DNA of 15,478 bases from JAYODW01 sp038116745 (GCA_038116745.1 JAYODW010000063.1:1-15478); one strand, 5' to 3'; positions 7,599-15,389 are shown, counted from the stretch's first letter. Numbers and translations are program-made. The notes: generated from the sequence alone by a model not told the origin.

Positions 7599-10500
7599 CT
7601 ATTCCCGTTCGAGCTCAATATCTATGCCCAGCGAACGCATTTCTTTGAGCAAAACGTTGAAGGACTCTGGCATTCCAGCTTCCATCTTGTGGTCGCCATC
7701 AACAATGTTCTTGTACATCTTGGTCCGACCGTTAACGTCATCAGATTTCACAGTCAGCATTTCCTGCAGAGTGTATGCAGCGCCGTAGGCCTCGAGAGCC
7801 CAGACCTCCATCTCCCCGAACCGCTGACCGCCAAATTGCGCTTTGCCGCCCAACGGCTGTTGTGTGACTAAGCTGTAGGGCCCTGTCGAGCGGGCGTGCA
7901 TCTTGTCATCGACCAGATGATTCAGCTTAAGCATGTACATATAGCCAACTGTTACCTCGCGGTCGAAAGCATCCCCGGTCCTGCCGTCATACAGGGTTGT
8001 TTGTCCGGATGTAGGCAAGTCTGCCAACTCAAGCATCGCTTTAATCTCCGACTCTGTCGCGCCGTCGAAAACCGGCGATGCCATCGGAATACCATTGGTG
8101 AGATTGCGAGCAAGGCCATCGATTTCACCATCAGTCAGCTGCGACAGGTCTTCTCCCTGCCCGCTCGAGTTGTAAACCTTGCCCAAAAAGCCCCGCATTT
8201 CTTTCGCAGTAGCCAGCCGTTCCAACATCTCCCCGACCTTGCGGCCGAGGCCGCGCGCCGCCCACCCCAAGTGGGTCTCTAGAACCTGCCCGATGTTCAT
8301 TCGGGACGGCACACCAAGAGGGTTGAGAACAATATCTACCGGCCGTCCGTCTTCCGAGTAAGGCATGTCCTCTATCGGGACAATCATGGACACCACGCCC
8401 TTGTTCCCGTGCCTTCCGGCCATCTTGTCCCCAGGCTGCATCCTTCTCTTAACGGCCAAATAAACTTTGGCCATTTTCAGCACACCCGGAGCAAGGTCAT
8501 CTCCTGAAGTGAGCTTGGATTTCTTCTCCTCAAACCTGAGCTTCGTCTCCTCACGCTGCGTCTCGATCTGAATCCGCAGCTGTTCAAGCAGGGCATTGGT
8601 GTTCTCATCTTTGGTACGGACGTCAAGCCAAGCGAGCCGATCGACCTCCAGCAGTAGCTGGCTGGTAATCTTGACCCCACCCCGGAGCTTTGCAGGACCT
8701 TTTTCGGCTGTTTTCTCCAATAGCAGCCGTTCTACACGCTGAAAGATATCAGCCTCAAGAATCTGCAGCTGATCATCCAGGTCTTTCTTGACACGAGAGA
8801 TTTCAGCCGCCTCGATTTCTTGTGCGCGGGCATCTTTTTCGATGCCGTCCCGGGTGAATATCTGTACGTCAATGACAGTCCCGCTCATACCGGAGGGAAC
8901 ACGCAGGGAGGTGTCTTTCACATCTGACGCTTTTTCTCCGAAAATCGCCCGAAGCAGCTTTTCCTCTGGCGTCAGCTGGGTCTCACCCTTGGGGGTCACC
9001 TTGCCGACCAGAATGTCTCCCGGATTAACTTCAGCGCCTATATACACGATGCCGGATTCATCCAACTTGGACAGCGCGCTCTCGCTGACATTAGGAATGT
9101 CAGCAGAAATCTCCTCTGGCCCAAGCTTGGTGTCACGGGCCACACAGGTCAGCTCTTCGATATGAATACTGGTAAATCGGTCTTCCTGTACGACCCGCTC
9201 GGAAATCAGAATTGAATCCTCGAAGTTGTACCCGTTCCACGGCATAAACGCGACGAGCATATTCTGACCAAGTGCCAACTCTCCAAGGTCGGTAGAGGGG
9301 CCGTCGGCCAGCACATCCCCCGCTTTGATTTTGTCACCGACCTGGACCAGGGGTTTCTGATTGATACAGGTATTCTGGTTCGACCGGGTGTATTTTGTGA
9401 GGTTGTATATATCTACGCCCGGCTCGCCTGCCTTGGTCTCATCGTCGTTGACTCTCACAACGATCCGTCCGGCGTCTACAGCATAGATTTCCCCGCCGCG
9501 CCGAGCCGATACAGTGACGCCTGAATCCTGGGCCACAGTTCGCTCGATTCCGGTACCTACGAGCGGTTTTTCGGCTCTGAGAGTCGGGACGGCCTGACGC
9601 TGCATGTTCGAGCCCATAAGAGCGCGGTTCGCGTCATCATGTTCAAGAAATGGAATCAGCGCCGCGGCAACAGACACAATCTGCCGCGGCGAAACGTCCA
9701 TGAATTGCACACGTTCGGGCGCCGCAAGCATGAATTCATTCTGAAAACGAGACGAGACCAGTGCGTCGGTTAGTTGCCCCTTCTGGTCAAGCTGAGCGTT
9801 GGCCTGGGCGATGACGTACTGGCCCTCCTCAATCGCGGACAGATATTCGATACGGTCTGTGACGCGAGAATTTTCAACTTTCCGATAGGGTGTTTCGAGA
9901 AAACCGTACTCGTTCGTTCGCGCGTACACTGCCAGCGAATTTATCAAGCCGATATTGGGTCCTTCTGGGGTTTCAATGGGACACACCCGACCGTAGTGGG
10001 TTGGGTGAACGTCCCGCACCTCGAATCCTGCGCGCTCTCTCGTTAGTCCGCCTGGACCCAGTGCGGACACTCGCCGCTTGTGGGTGACTTCAGACAGCGG
10101 ATTATTCTGATCCATGAACTGCGACAGCTGACTGGACCCAAAAAATTCTCTGATGACCGCCGAGACAGGTTTAGCGTTTATGAGCTCCTGAGGCATGTAT
10201 CCCTCTGACTCTGCTAAACTGAGGCGTTCTTTGACCGCGCGCTCTACACGCACGAGACCCACACGAAACTGATTTTCGGCCATCTCGCCGACGCTACGGA
10301 CTCGACGGTTTCCAAGATGGTCGATGTCATCGACCATCCCATTCCCGTTTCGAATATCAATCAGAACTCGCAGCACGTCGACAATATCGGTGTCATCAAG
10401 CACCCCGCTGCCCACTACCTCAGGCCGGCCGACGCGGCGGTTGAACTTCATCCGACCTACCGCCGATAGGTCATAACGATCTTCGGTGAAAAACAGGTTG

Positions 10501-11675
10501 CGGAAAAGGTTTTCTGCGGCATCTTTGGTCGGGGGCTCACCTGGTCGCATCATCCTGTAGATCTCCACCTGCGCCTCCAGCTGGGTAGCGGTGGGATCGA
10601 TTCTCAGCGTGTCTGAAATATATGCGCCGTGGTCAAGATCATTGGCAAATATTGTCTCAATCGCCGTTACGCCAGCATCAACGAGACGACTTAGAAGATC
10701 CTCTGTTATCTCTTCGTTCGCCTGGGCCAGTACCTCTCCCGTATCAGAATTGACTATGTCTCTAGCAAGGGTTTTCTCGAGAACAAAAGAACGCGGCACG
10801 CTGAGCTCTGTTATGCCTCGTTCCTGGATGTCACGCGTGTGGCGGACCGTAATCCGGCGCTCTGCCTCAACGAGAACGTTTCCGTCTGCATCAACCAGAT
10901 CGAAGTCCAAAGTCTCCCCGCGAAGACGCTCTGGCACCAGATGGACCCGTACCTGCTCGCCGTCAATCGCAAAGGTGTCGCGCTCAAAGAAGAACTCCAG
11001 AATCTGCTCGGTCGAGTAACCCAATGCTCGTAAAAGTACGGTCGCCGGCAATTTTCGACGGCGGTCAATTCGCACATAAACGTGGTCTTTCGGATCGAAC
11101 TCGAAGTCCAGCCAGGAGCCGCGGTAAGGAATGACTCTTGCGGAAAACAGAAGCTTGCCTGAGGAATGTGTTTTACCGCGGTCGTGGTCAAAGAAAACGC
11201 CCGGCGACCGATGCAACTGGGAGACGATCACTCGCTCAGTACCGTTGATGACGAAAGTGCCGTTGACAGTCATCAAGGGCAACTCGCCCATGTAGACTTC
11301 CTGCTCCCGAACGTCTTTGATTACTTTCTCAGAGCCCGATTCTTTGTCGAAAATCACTAATCGAACTGTGACGCGCAGAGATGCAGCGTACGTCAGGCCT
11401 CTTACCTGACATTCTTTTACGTCGAAGACAGGCGCCCCTAATCGATAAGACACATACTCCAGAACAGCGTTTCCAGAATAACTTTCTATCGGGAAAACAG
11501 AGGCGAACGCGGCATGCAGACCATAATCGGCCCGCTCGGCGGCTTCAGAGTCCTCCTGGAGAAAACGCTTGTAAGACTCCAACTGAGTCTCTAGCAGGAA
11601 CGGCACCTTGAGAATTGGGGGTGTCTTGCTGAAATCCTTCCGGATCCGTTTTCTTTCGGTGTATGAGTAAGCCAT
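7599..11675 (-). CDS. rpoB: DNA-directed RNA polymerase subunit beta
   Basis: RpoB is the beta subunit of RNA polymerase. The 1358-residue product is collinear with E. coli beta (1342). It starts MAYSYTERKRIRKDF and ends SFNVLLKEMRSLGIDIELERE. The rifampicin region (about residues 512-550) reads SSQLSQFMDQNNPLSEVTHK and then RRVSALGPGGL, with the Gln, Asp, His and Ser positions of classical resistance mutations all wild type. The catalytic-centre blocks DDLAPGVLKMAKVYLAVKRR and GDKMAGRHGNKG are present. So is the charged, coiled-coil-like insertion near residues 940-1040 typical of gammaproteobacterial beta. Extra length comes partly from four residues near position 40 and from that insertion. 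The Shine-Dalgarno is weak (AGGA, about 12 nt away), in line with coupling to upstream translation or a structured spacer. The stop is TAG. Confidence 0.98.
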   Translation of the reverse strand: MAYSYTERKRIRKDFSKTPPILKVPFLLETQLESYKRFLQEDSEAAERADYGLHAAFASVFPIESYSGNAVLEYVSYRLGAPVFDVKECQVRGLTYAASLRVTVRLVIFDKESGSEKVIKDVREQEVYMGELPLMTVNGTFVINGTERVIVSQLHRSPGVFFDHDRGKTHSSGKLLFSARVIPYRGSWLDFEFDPKDHVYVRIDRRRKLPATVLLRALGYSTEQILEFFFERDTFAIDGEQVRVHLVPERLRGETLDFDLVDADGNVLVEAERRITVRHTRDIQERGITELSVPRSFVLEKTLARDIVNSDTGEVLAQANEEITEDLLSRLVDAGVTAIETIFANDLDHGAYISDTLRIDPTATQLEAQVEIYRMMRPGEPPTKDAAENLFRNLFFTEDRYDLSAVGRMKFNRRVGRPEVVGSGVLDDTDIVDVLRVLIDIRNGNGMVDDIDHLGNRRVRSVGEMAENQFRVGLVRVERAVKERLSLAESEGYMPQELINAKPVSAVIREFFGSSQLSQFMDQNNPLSEVTHKRRVSALGPGGLTRERAGFEVRDVHPTHYGRVCPIETPEGPNIGLINSLAVYARTNEYGFLETPYRKVENSRVTDRIEYLSAIEEGQYVIAQANAQLDQKGQLTDALVSSRFQNEFMLAAPERVQFMDVSPRQIVSVAAALIPFLEHDDANRALMGSNMQRQAVPTLRAEKPLVGTGIERTVAQDSGVTVSARRGGEIYAVDAGRIVVRVNDDETKAGEPGVDIYNLTKYTRSNQNTCINQKPLVQVGDKIKAGDVLADGPSTDLGELALGQNMLVAFMPWNGYNFEDSILISERVVQEDRFTSIHIEELTCVARDTKLGPEEISADIPNVSESALSKLDESGIVYIGAEVNPGDILVGKVTPKGETQLTPEEKLLRAIFGEKASDVKDTSLRVPSGMSGTVIDVQIFTRDGIEKDARAQEIEAAEISRVKKDLDDQLQILEADIFQRVERLLLEKTAEKGPAKLRGGVKITSQLLLEVDRLAWLDVRTKDENTNALLEQLRIQIETQREETKLRFEEKKSKLTSGDDLAPGVLKMAKVYLAVKRRMQPGDKMAGRHGNKGVVSMIVPIEDMPYSEDGRPVDIVLNPLGVPSRMNIGQVLETHLGWAARGLGRKVGEMLERLATAKEMRGFLGKVYNSSGQGEDLSQLTDGEIDGLARNLTNGIPMASPVFDGATESEIKAMLELADLPTSGQTTLYDGRTGDAFDREVTVGYMYMLKLNHLVDDKMHARSTGPYSLVTQQPLGGKAQFGGQRFGEMEVWALEAYGAAYTLQEMLTVKSDDVNGRTKMYKNIVDGDHKMEAGMPESFNVLLKEMRSLGIDIELERE

Positions 11676-11694
11676 CTTGATCTACCGTCCTGTT

Positions 11695-11821
11695 GAACCA
11701 CGCGGGTTATGAGGGGGCTGGGCGCGCCCACGAATGACGTCGGAACGCTTCTCGACAGTAGGAACGCAGGCTGATGAATTTGCAGCATCCATCAGCCATC
11801 GCGCGAACACTACCGTGGTTC
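11695..11821 (-). promoter_or_regulatory. Structured rplL-rpoB spacer
   Basis: The 158-nt spacer contains an 11-bp hairpin at 11797-11769 (GGCTGATGGAT with ATTCATCAGCC, one G-U, 7-nt loop). Around it, GAACCACG (11821-11814) can pair perfectly over 8 bp with CGTGGTTC (11702-11695), closing the whole domain. A 12-nt perfect palindrome, TGGGCGCGCCCA, lies at 11730-11719. There is no T-run, so this is not a standard terminator. In E. coli the same spacer holds a partial attenuator and an RNase III cleavage site that set the ratio of ribosomal protein to polymerase; I infer a comparable job here. Confidence 0.5.
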
Positions 11822-11833
11822 GGCTCAAGCTGT

Positions 11834-12214
11834 TTACTTGAGCTCGACAGCAGCACCAGCTTCCTCAAGCTGCTTCTTAAGGTCTTCCGCTTCTGCTTTT
11901 GGCGCCGCTTCTTTAATCGTTGAGGGAACGCCTTCCACCATATCTTTGGCTTCTTTTAGACCGAGGCCGGTAATTGCACGCACCGCCTTAATGACGCCCA
12001 CCTTGTTTTCCCCGAAACTCGTCATGACGACGTCGAACTCATCTTTTGCCTCTTCTGCTGCTGCTCCGGAGTCGCCGGCCGCTACCGCGACCGTCGCTAC
12101 GGCCGCAGCTGCTGAGACACCCCATTTCTCTTCTAGTTCTGAGACGAGCTCGGTAACCTGCAGGATGGTCATGTTGCTCAATGTTTCGACGAGCTCTTCT
12201 TTGGAAATTGCCAT
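11834..12214 (-). CDS. rplL: 50S ribosomal protein L7/L12
   Basis: L7/L12 forms the mobile dimers of the ribosomal stalk that recruit and stimulate the GTPase factors EF-Tu, EF-G and IF2. The 126-residue protein has the amino-terminal dimerisation and L10-binding helices (to about 35), a flexible Ala/Val/Gly-rich hinge (about 35-52) and the globular domain with FDVVMTSFGENKVGVIKAVR and TGLGLKEAKDMVEGVPSTIKE, which carries the factor-binding face. It follows rplJ by 45 nt. Its AAGGAG Shine-Dalgarno, 8 nt before the ATG with an A-rich spacer, is the strongest in the cluster; this suits a protein present in several copies per ribosome. The stop is TAA. Confidence 0.98.
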   Translation of the reverse strand: MAISKEELVETLSNMTILQVTELVSELEEKWGVSAAAAVATVAVAAGDSGAAAEEAKDEFDVVMTSFGENKVGVIKAVRAITGLGLKEAKDMVEGVPSTIKEAAPKAEAEDLKKQLEEAGAAVELK

Positions 12215-12222
12215 TTTTTTCT

Positions 12223-12228
12223 CTCCTT
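12223..12228 (-). promoter_or_regulatory. Strong Shine-Dalgarno of rplL
   Basis: AAGGAG at 12228-12223 lies 8 nt before the rplL ATG, separated by an almost pure A stretch. It is clearly better than the site of rplJ just upstream (GGGAG, 10 nt away), which fits the higher synthesis rate needed for L7/L12 than for L10. Confidence 0.75.
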
Positions 12229-12259
12229 AATAAACGGTGTTAACTAATTGAAATCAGAG

Positions 12260-12787
12260 TCAGGCTGGCTGCTGGCTGTCACGGAATGCGGCGAGCAAAC
12301 GAACAAACTGAGAGGCAGGCTCCGCAAGAGTCCGCACCAGTTTCGTCTGCGGTGCCTGCAGGACCCCCAGGAGCTGGGCACGGGCCTCATCCATGGTAGG
12401 CATGCTGGCTAGAGCGCTCAGATCCTCTGCAGGCCGGAGTTCCCCGGCGAAGGCGACAGCTTTAGTTACTAGCTTGTTGTTAGCCTTCGCAAAATCCTGC
12501 ACCACCCTCGCGCCAGCGCCAGGGTCGTCTCCCGAGAAAACGAGCAGCAACGGCCCTTGTAGAGCCCCTGCCAGGCATTCAAAACTAGTCCCCTCAACGG
12601 CGCGTCGAGCGAGCGTATTCTTGACCACGCGGAGATAGACGCCTGTATCTCGAGCCTTGGCTCTTAATTCAGTCATCTGGGCCACATCAAGACCCTTGTA
12701 TTCCGCGGCTATCGCAGATTGTGAGCTCGTCGCAACGTTGTGTAGTTCTGCAACGACCGCTCGTTTTTCCTCTATGTTCAGACTCAT
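12260..12787 (-). CDS. rplJ: 50S ribosomal protein L10
   Basis: L10 anchors the L7/L12 dimers to 23S rRNA next to L11. The 175-residue protein starts MSLNIEEKRAVVAEL and has the L10 features in order: the RNA-binding amino-terminal region with AEYKGLDVAQMTELR and YLRVVKNTLARRAVEGT, the central alpha/beta part with GPLLLVFSGDDPGAGARV, and a carboxy-terminal helix (QFVRLLAAFRDSQQ) that holds L7/L12. It is about 10 residues longer than E. coli L10 (165). The ATG at 12787 has GGGAG 10 nt upstream. In E. coli the L10-L7/L12 complex represses its own mRNA by binding the leader, and a matching leader is present here at 12911-12967. Confidence 0.97.
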   Translation of the reverse strand: MSLNIEEKRAVVAELHNVATSSQSAIAAEYKGLDVAQMTELRAKARDTGVYLRVVKNTLARRAVEGTSFECLAGALQGPLLLVFSGDDPGAGARVVQDFAKANNKLVTKAVAFAGELRPAEDLSALASMPTMDEARAQLLGVLQAPQTKLVRTLAEPASQFVRLLAAFRDSQQPA

Positions 12788-12910
12788 CTTTACGATGCTC
12801 CCAATCCCACTATTTGTGACTTACCTCGGCCTCACTAAACCATCAAGGAACGTGTAGACCGCCGGTAACTGCAGGTGTTCACCACAAATTCATATGGATT
12901 TAACGGGAAC

Positions 12911-12967
12911 ACCATCTGCGCAGGCTGCAACATTTACCCACCTAATGTGGACCTGCGGTCTTCGACG
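12911..12967 (-). promoter_or_regulatory. L10 leader (ribosomal protein autoregulatory RNA)
   Basis: The minus strand carries CGTCGAAGACCGCAGG, which as I recall matches the E. coli rplJ leader at the L10 binding site. A stem CGCAGG/CCTGCG (12957-12952 with 12924-12919) is followed inside by a hairpin TCCAC-ATTAG-GTGGG (12951-12937) and a 12-nt unpaired stretch. An outer helix CGTC/GATG (12967-12964 with 12916-12913) encloses GAAGA and CAGA internal-loop bases, giving the kink-turn-like arrangement of this family. In E. coli, binding of L10-L7/L12 here shuts down translation of rplJ and rplL. The element ends about 125 nt before the rplJ start. I found no clear promoter in the rest of the 295-nt rplA-rplJ gap. 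Confidence 0.85.
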
Positions 12968-13082
12968 AATGTCAGCATTAATAGCTGAGTATCTAGTTAT
13001 TCATCCGTTTACCTCTGGAAACGCATCAACGCGTTTCACCTCAGTCAGTCGATTTACAGAATGGAGCCCCCTGCAGCCGGGC

Positions 13083-13784
13083 TCACGCCAGATCCAGAGA
13101 AGCTTTGTCGACCGCTAACCCCGGTCCCATCGTGCTCGACAACCAGATCGCTTTGAAATAAACGCCTTTGGCGGAGCTCGGCTTAGCCTTGCGCAGGTCT
13201 GCCAGAATTGCACTCAGGTTTCCCGCAAGGGCATCAACTCCAAACGAGGCTTTCCCTATCGTGCAATGGATAATCCCGGCTTTGTCCGTTCGAAACTGCA
13301 CCTGCCCGGCTTTGGCGTTGCGCACAGCACCCGCCACATCCGGGGTCACCGTCCCCACTTTGGGATTTGGCATCAACCCTCTCGGTCCGAGGATCTGCCC
13401 CAACTGCCCTACTATGCGCATTGACGCGGGTGTAGCGATGACGACATCGAAATCAAGCTTGCCGGCTTTGACGTCCGCCGCCAGATCATCCATCCCGACA
13501 ATGTCGGCGCCTGCAGCTTTACCGGCATCCGCGTCAGCACCGTCTGCAAACAAGGCAACCCGCACGGTTTTTCCGGTTCCGTGAGGAAGCACAGTCGAAC
13601 CGCGAACCACCTGGTCGGATTTCCGCGGGTCCACTCCAAGATTGACAGCCACATCGATCGCCTCATCAAATTTTGCTGAAGCGTTTTCCTTAAGCAGATT
13701 TAACGCATCAACCAACGGACGAGGATCACGTGCATCTCCGATGTTGGCCTTTGCTGCTTTCAAACGTTTTCCCAGCTTTCCCAT
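13083..13784 (-). CDS. rplA: 50S ribosomal protein L1
   Basis: L1 forms the mobile arm at the E site that escorts deacylated tRNA. The 233-residue length is that of the family (234 in E. coli). Visible blocks are AKFDEAIDVAVNLGVDPRKSD, VRGSTVLPHGTGKTVRVALF, GQLGQILGPRGLMPNPKVGT (the domain II loop), NAKAGQVQFRTDKAGIIHCTIGK and the closing STMGPGLAVD. The ATG at 13784 comes 1 nt after the rplK stop (TGA-T-ATG), with GAGGG inside the end of rplK, so translation is almost certainly coupled. In E. coli L1 represses the rplK-rplA mRNA through a site near the rplK start; I could not identify that site confidently here. The stop is TGA. Confidence 0.98.
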   Translation of the reverse strand: MGKLGKRLKAAKANIGDARDPRPLVDALNLLKENASAKFDEAIDVAVNLGVDPRKSDQVVRGSTVLPHGTGKTVRVALFADGADADAGKAAGADIVGMDDLAADVKAGKLDFDVVIATPASMRIVGQLGQILGPRGLMPNPKVGTVTPDVAGAVRNAKAGQVQFRTDKAGIIHCTIGKASFGVDALAGNLSAILADLRKAKPSSAKGVYFKAIWLSSTMGPGLAVDKASLDLA

Positions 13785-13785
13785 A

Positions 13786-14217
13786 TCAGAGACCCTCTAC
13801 TTCCAAACCCATACTACGAGCTGTTCCTGCAATGGTGCGCACTGCTGCGTCGAGATCAGCTGCTGTCAGGTCTGGTTCTTTCGTACGCGCTATCTCCTCG
13901 ATCTGCTCACGGGAGACTTTGCCGATTTTGTTCGAGTTTGGCGTACTGCTTCCCTTCTGCACGCCTGCACTCTTGCGCAGCAGCACTGCCGCGGGCGGGG
14001 TTTTTGTTACGAAAGTAAAGCTCTTGTCGCTGAACACCGTAATCACAACCGGAATGGGTAACCCCGGTTCCATCTGCTGAGTTTTGGCATTAAATGCCTT
14101 GCAGAATTCCATGATATTCACACCGCGTTGCCCGAGCGCTGGACCAACAGGTGGACTTGGGTTCGCTTGTCCGGCTGCGACTTGCAGCTTTATGTACGAG
14201 TCAATTTTCTTCGCCAT
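13786..14217 (-). CDS. rplK: 50S ribosomal protein L11
   Basis: L11 binds the GTPase-associated centre of 23S rRNA beside the stalk and is needed for factor function and RelA activation. The 143-residue protein is standard length. It has the amino-terminal block LQVAAGQANPSPPVGPALGQ and GVNIMEFCKAFNAKT, with the proline pair that contacts thiostrepton-class drugs, then FTFVTKTPPAAVLL and the carboxy-terminal RNA-binding domain ending TARSMGLEVEGL. Lys4 and Lys40 (counting Met) are available for PrmA methylation as in E. coli. The ATG at 14217 has GGAG upstream. It follows nusG by 75 nt; that gap has a small CAAAAC/GTTTTG hairpin right after the nusG stop but no recognised promoter. Confidence 0.98.
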   Translation of the reverse strand: MAKKIDSYIKLQVAAGQANPSPPVGPALGQRGVNIMEFCKAFNAKTQQMEPGLPIPVVITVFSDKSFTFVTKTPPAAVLLRKSAGVQKGSSTPNSNKIGKVSREQIEEIARTKEPDLTAADLDAAVRTIAGTARSMGLEVEGL

Positions 14218-14292
14218 GCTTCTCCACTCTCCGCGGGTTCAGGCGCCGCTAAGCTCCCCGCCGTTAAGCCGACACAAAACCGAGTTTTGCGC

Positions 14293-14826
14293 TCAGTCCT
14301 TGCTGACCTGACCAAATTCAAGCTCAACCGGCGTAGAACGGCCAAAAATCGAGACCGCCACTCGGAGCCGGCTTTTGTCGTAATTCACCTCTTCTACGAC
14401 ACCGTTGAAGTCGGTGAAAGGGCCGTCCACCACCCTGACAAGCTCGCCAACTTCGAACAATACCTTGGGCTTGGGCTTTTCGACCCCTTCTTGAATCCGG
14501 TCAAGAATTGCCTGCGCTTCGCGCTTTGCTATAGGCGTCGGTCGGTCACTGCTTCCGCCGATGAAGCCCATGACTTTCGGACAGTTTTTGACCAAGTGCC
14601 ACGAGTCATCCTCCATTTCCATTTCGACTAAGACGTAGCCTGGAAAGAATTTCCGGTCGCTTTTTCGCCGCTGGCCATCTTTCATTTCGACGACTTCTTC
14701 TGTCGGCACCAAAATCTGCCCAAACTTGTCGGCCATGCCATGTAGAGCGATCCGGTCTTCGAGTGACCTTTTCACCTGGTTCTCAAAGCCGGAGTACGCG
14801 TGCACGACATACCAGTTTTTCGCCAA
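14293..14826 (-). CDS. nusG: Transcription antitermination/elongation factor NusG
   Basis: NusG binds the clamp of RNA polymerase to reduce pausing and recruits Rho or the ribosomal protein S10 through its second domain. The 177 residues comprise the NGN domain (about 1-115; WYVVHAYSGFE, ILVPTEEVVEM, RKFFPGYVLVEMEM, KVMGFIGG) and the KOW domain (about 125-175; GPFTDFNGVVEEVNYDKSRL, FGRSTPVELEF). The start is TTG at 14826. No ATG or GTG lies between it and the in-frame secE stop, and TTG gives MAKNWYVVHA, matching the Pseudomonas-type amino terminus. A GAGGGG Shine-Dalgarno sits 6 nt away. The gene lies 12 nt after secE, the usual partner. The stop is TGA. Confidence 0.97.
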   Translation of the reverse strand: MAKNWYVVHAYSGFENQVKRSLEDRIALHGMADKFGQILVPTEEVVEMKDGQRRKSDRKFFPGYVLVEMEMEDDSWHLVKNCPKVMGFIGGSSDRPTPIAKREAQAILDRIQEGVEKPKPKVLFEVGELVRVVDGPFTDFNGVVEEVNYDKSRLRVAVSIFGRSTPVELEFGQVSKD

Positions 14827-14832
14827 GATCTG

Positions 14833-14838
14833 CCCCTC
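14833..14838 (-). promoter_or_regulatory. Shine-Dalgarno for the TTG start of nusG
   Basis: GAGGGG at 14838-14833 begins right after the secE stop codon and is 6 nt from the TTG start at 14826. It supports initiation at TTG, since no ATG is available upstream in frame. Confidence 0.7.
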
Positions 14839-15207
14839 TCAACCGATTAATGATTGGACAGACGCTCCGAGCATCAAGTCCAGAACCCAGAGCAAAACAG
14901 CAAAAATGAGAACCACAATGATCACGAAAAAGGTAACCTGCACGGTCTCCTGCCTCGTCGGCCAAACGACTTTCCTGGTCTCTATCTGCGCTTCCCGAAG
15001 GAACATCGCTGCCTTTCGCCCGATTTGCGTCTGTAACGTTATAAACACCGCAAGCCCTGCGGCGCCAAGAATGCCAAGCACGCGAAGCAGCTTGGATGCC
15101 GCGTCAAAATAATGGAAACCGAACAGCCCCCCAATTAGCACGGCCGCAGCAAAGGCGAGCTTGGCGTTATCAAGCGGATTCGGTTCAGGCGCAGCTTTCA
15201 CATTCAT
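14839..15207 (-). CDS. secE: Preprotein translocase subunit SecE
   Basis: SecE clamps the SecY channel in the inner membrane. The 122-residue protein is of the three-helix type found in E. coli (127 residues). Hydrophobic segments lie at about 16-34, 40-58 and 91-114. The conserved amphipathic stretch before the third helix contains FLREAQIETRKVVWPTRQET, the family signature. The ATG at 15207 gives MNVKAAPEPN; the Shine-Dalgarno is poor, and a GTG two codons in is a less likely start. It lies 106 nt after tRNA-Trp and 12 nt before nusG. Confidence 0.97.
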   Translation of the reverse strand: MNVKAAPEPNPLDNAKLAFAAAVLIGGLFGFHYFDAASKLLRVLGILGAAGLAVFITLQTQIGRKAAMFLREAQIETRKVVWPTRQETVQVTFFVIIVVLIFAVLLWVLDLMLGASVQSLIG

Positions 15208-15234
15208 CTCAGCACGAAAAGCCTTCGCGACTGG

Positions 15235-15259
15235 CGCTCTCCCGTTTTGTACGAGAGCG
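15235..15259 (-). promoter_or_regulatory. Hairpin in the secE leader
   Basis: CGCTCTC (15259-15253) and GAGAGCG (15241-15235) form a perfect 7-bp stem around an 11-nt loop, where GT and AC could add two pairs. It lies between tRNA-Trp and secE, ending 27 nt before the secE start, and has no T-run. It may mark processing of the tRNA-secE transcript; the function is not known. Confidence 0.35.
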
Positions 15260-15313
15260 GCGTGGTTGAAATTGGATCATGTCGTCAGTTGAGTCCGATC
15301 AGCCCGTTGCGAG

Positions 15314-15389
15314 TGGCAGGCCAGGAGGGAATCGAACCCCCAACCTGCGGTTTTGGAGACCGCCGCTCTGCCAATTGAGCTACTGGCCT
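15314..15389 (-). tRNA. tRNA-Trp (anticodon CCA)
   Basis: The minus strand folds as a complete 76-nt cloverleaf. The acceptor stem is AGGCCAG with CTGGCCT. The D stem is GCTC/GAGC, with AATTGGCA between. The anticodon stem GCGGT/ACCGC holds the loop CTCCAAA, with anticodon CCA. The T stem is GGGGG/CCCTC with loop TTCGATT. The discriminator is G, followed by an encoded CCA. Trp is assigned from the anticodon; the body resembles E. coli tRNA-Trp. It lies between tuf and secE, as in Pseudomonas, and is probably cut from the tuf transcript. Confidence 0.97.

Noticed and set aside
7599..11675. RpoB as a rifampicin-resistant or otherwise unusual variant
   Set aside because: All classical resistance positions in the rifampicin region are wild type, and the protein is collinear with E. 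coli beta.
11591..11788. 65-codon minus-strand frame starting in the rplL-rpoB spacer
   Set aside because: It overlaps the rpoB start out of frame, has no clear ribosome binding site, and its sequence covers the spacer hairpin; chance is likely.
12968..13082. Search for a promoter of rplJ in the rplA-rplJ gap
   Set aside because: TTGATG, TATTAA and TGTAAA elements occur, but none has a partner at acceptable spacing; I do not call a promoter.
14218..14292. Possible L1 repressor site before rplK
   Set aside because: The 75-nt gap has a small CAAAAC/GTTTTG hairpin and GC-rich repeats, but I could not match them to the known L1 target with confidence.
14128..14631. 167-codon plus-strand open frame
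   Set aside because: It is antisense to nusG and the start of rplK, crosses their intergenic gap and shows no recognisable family.
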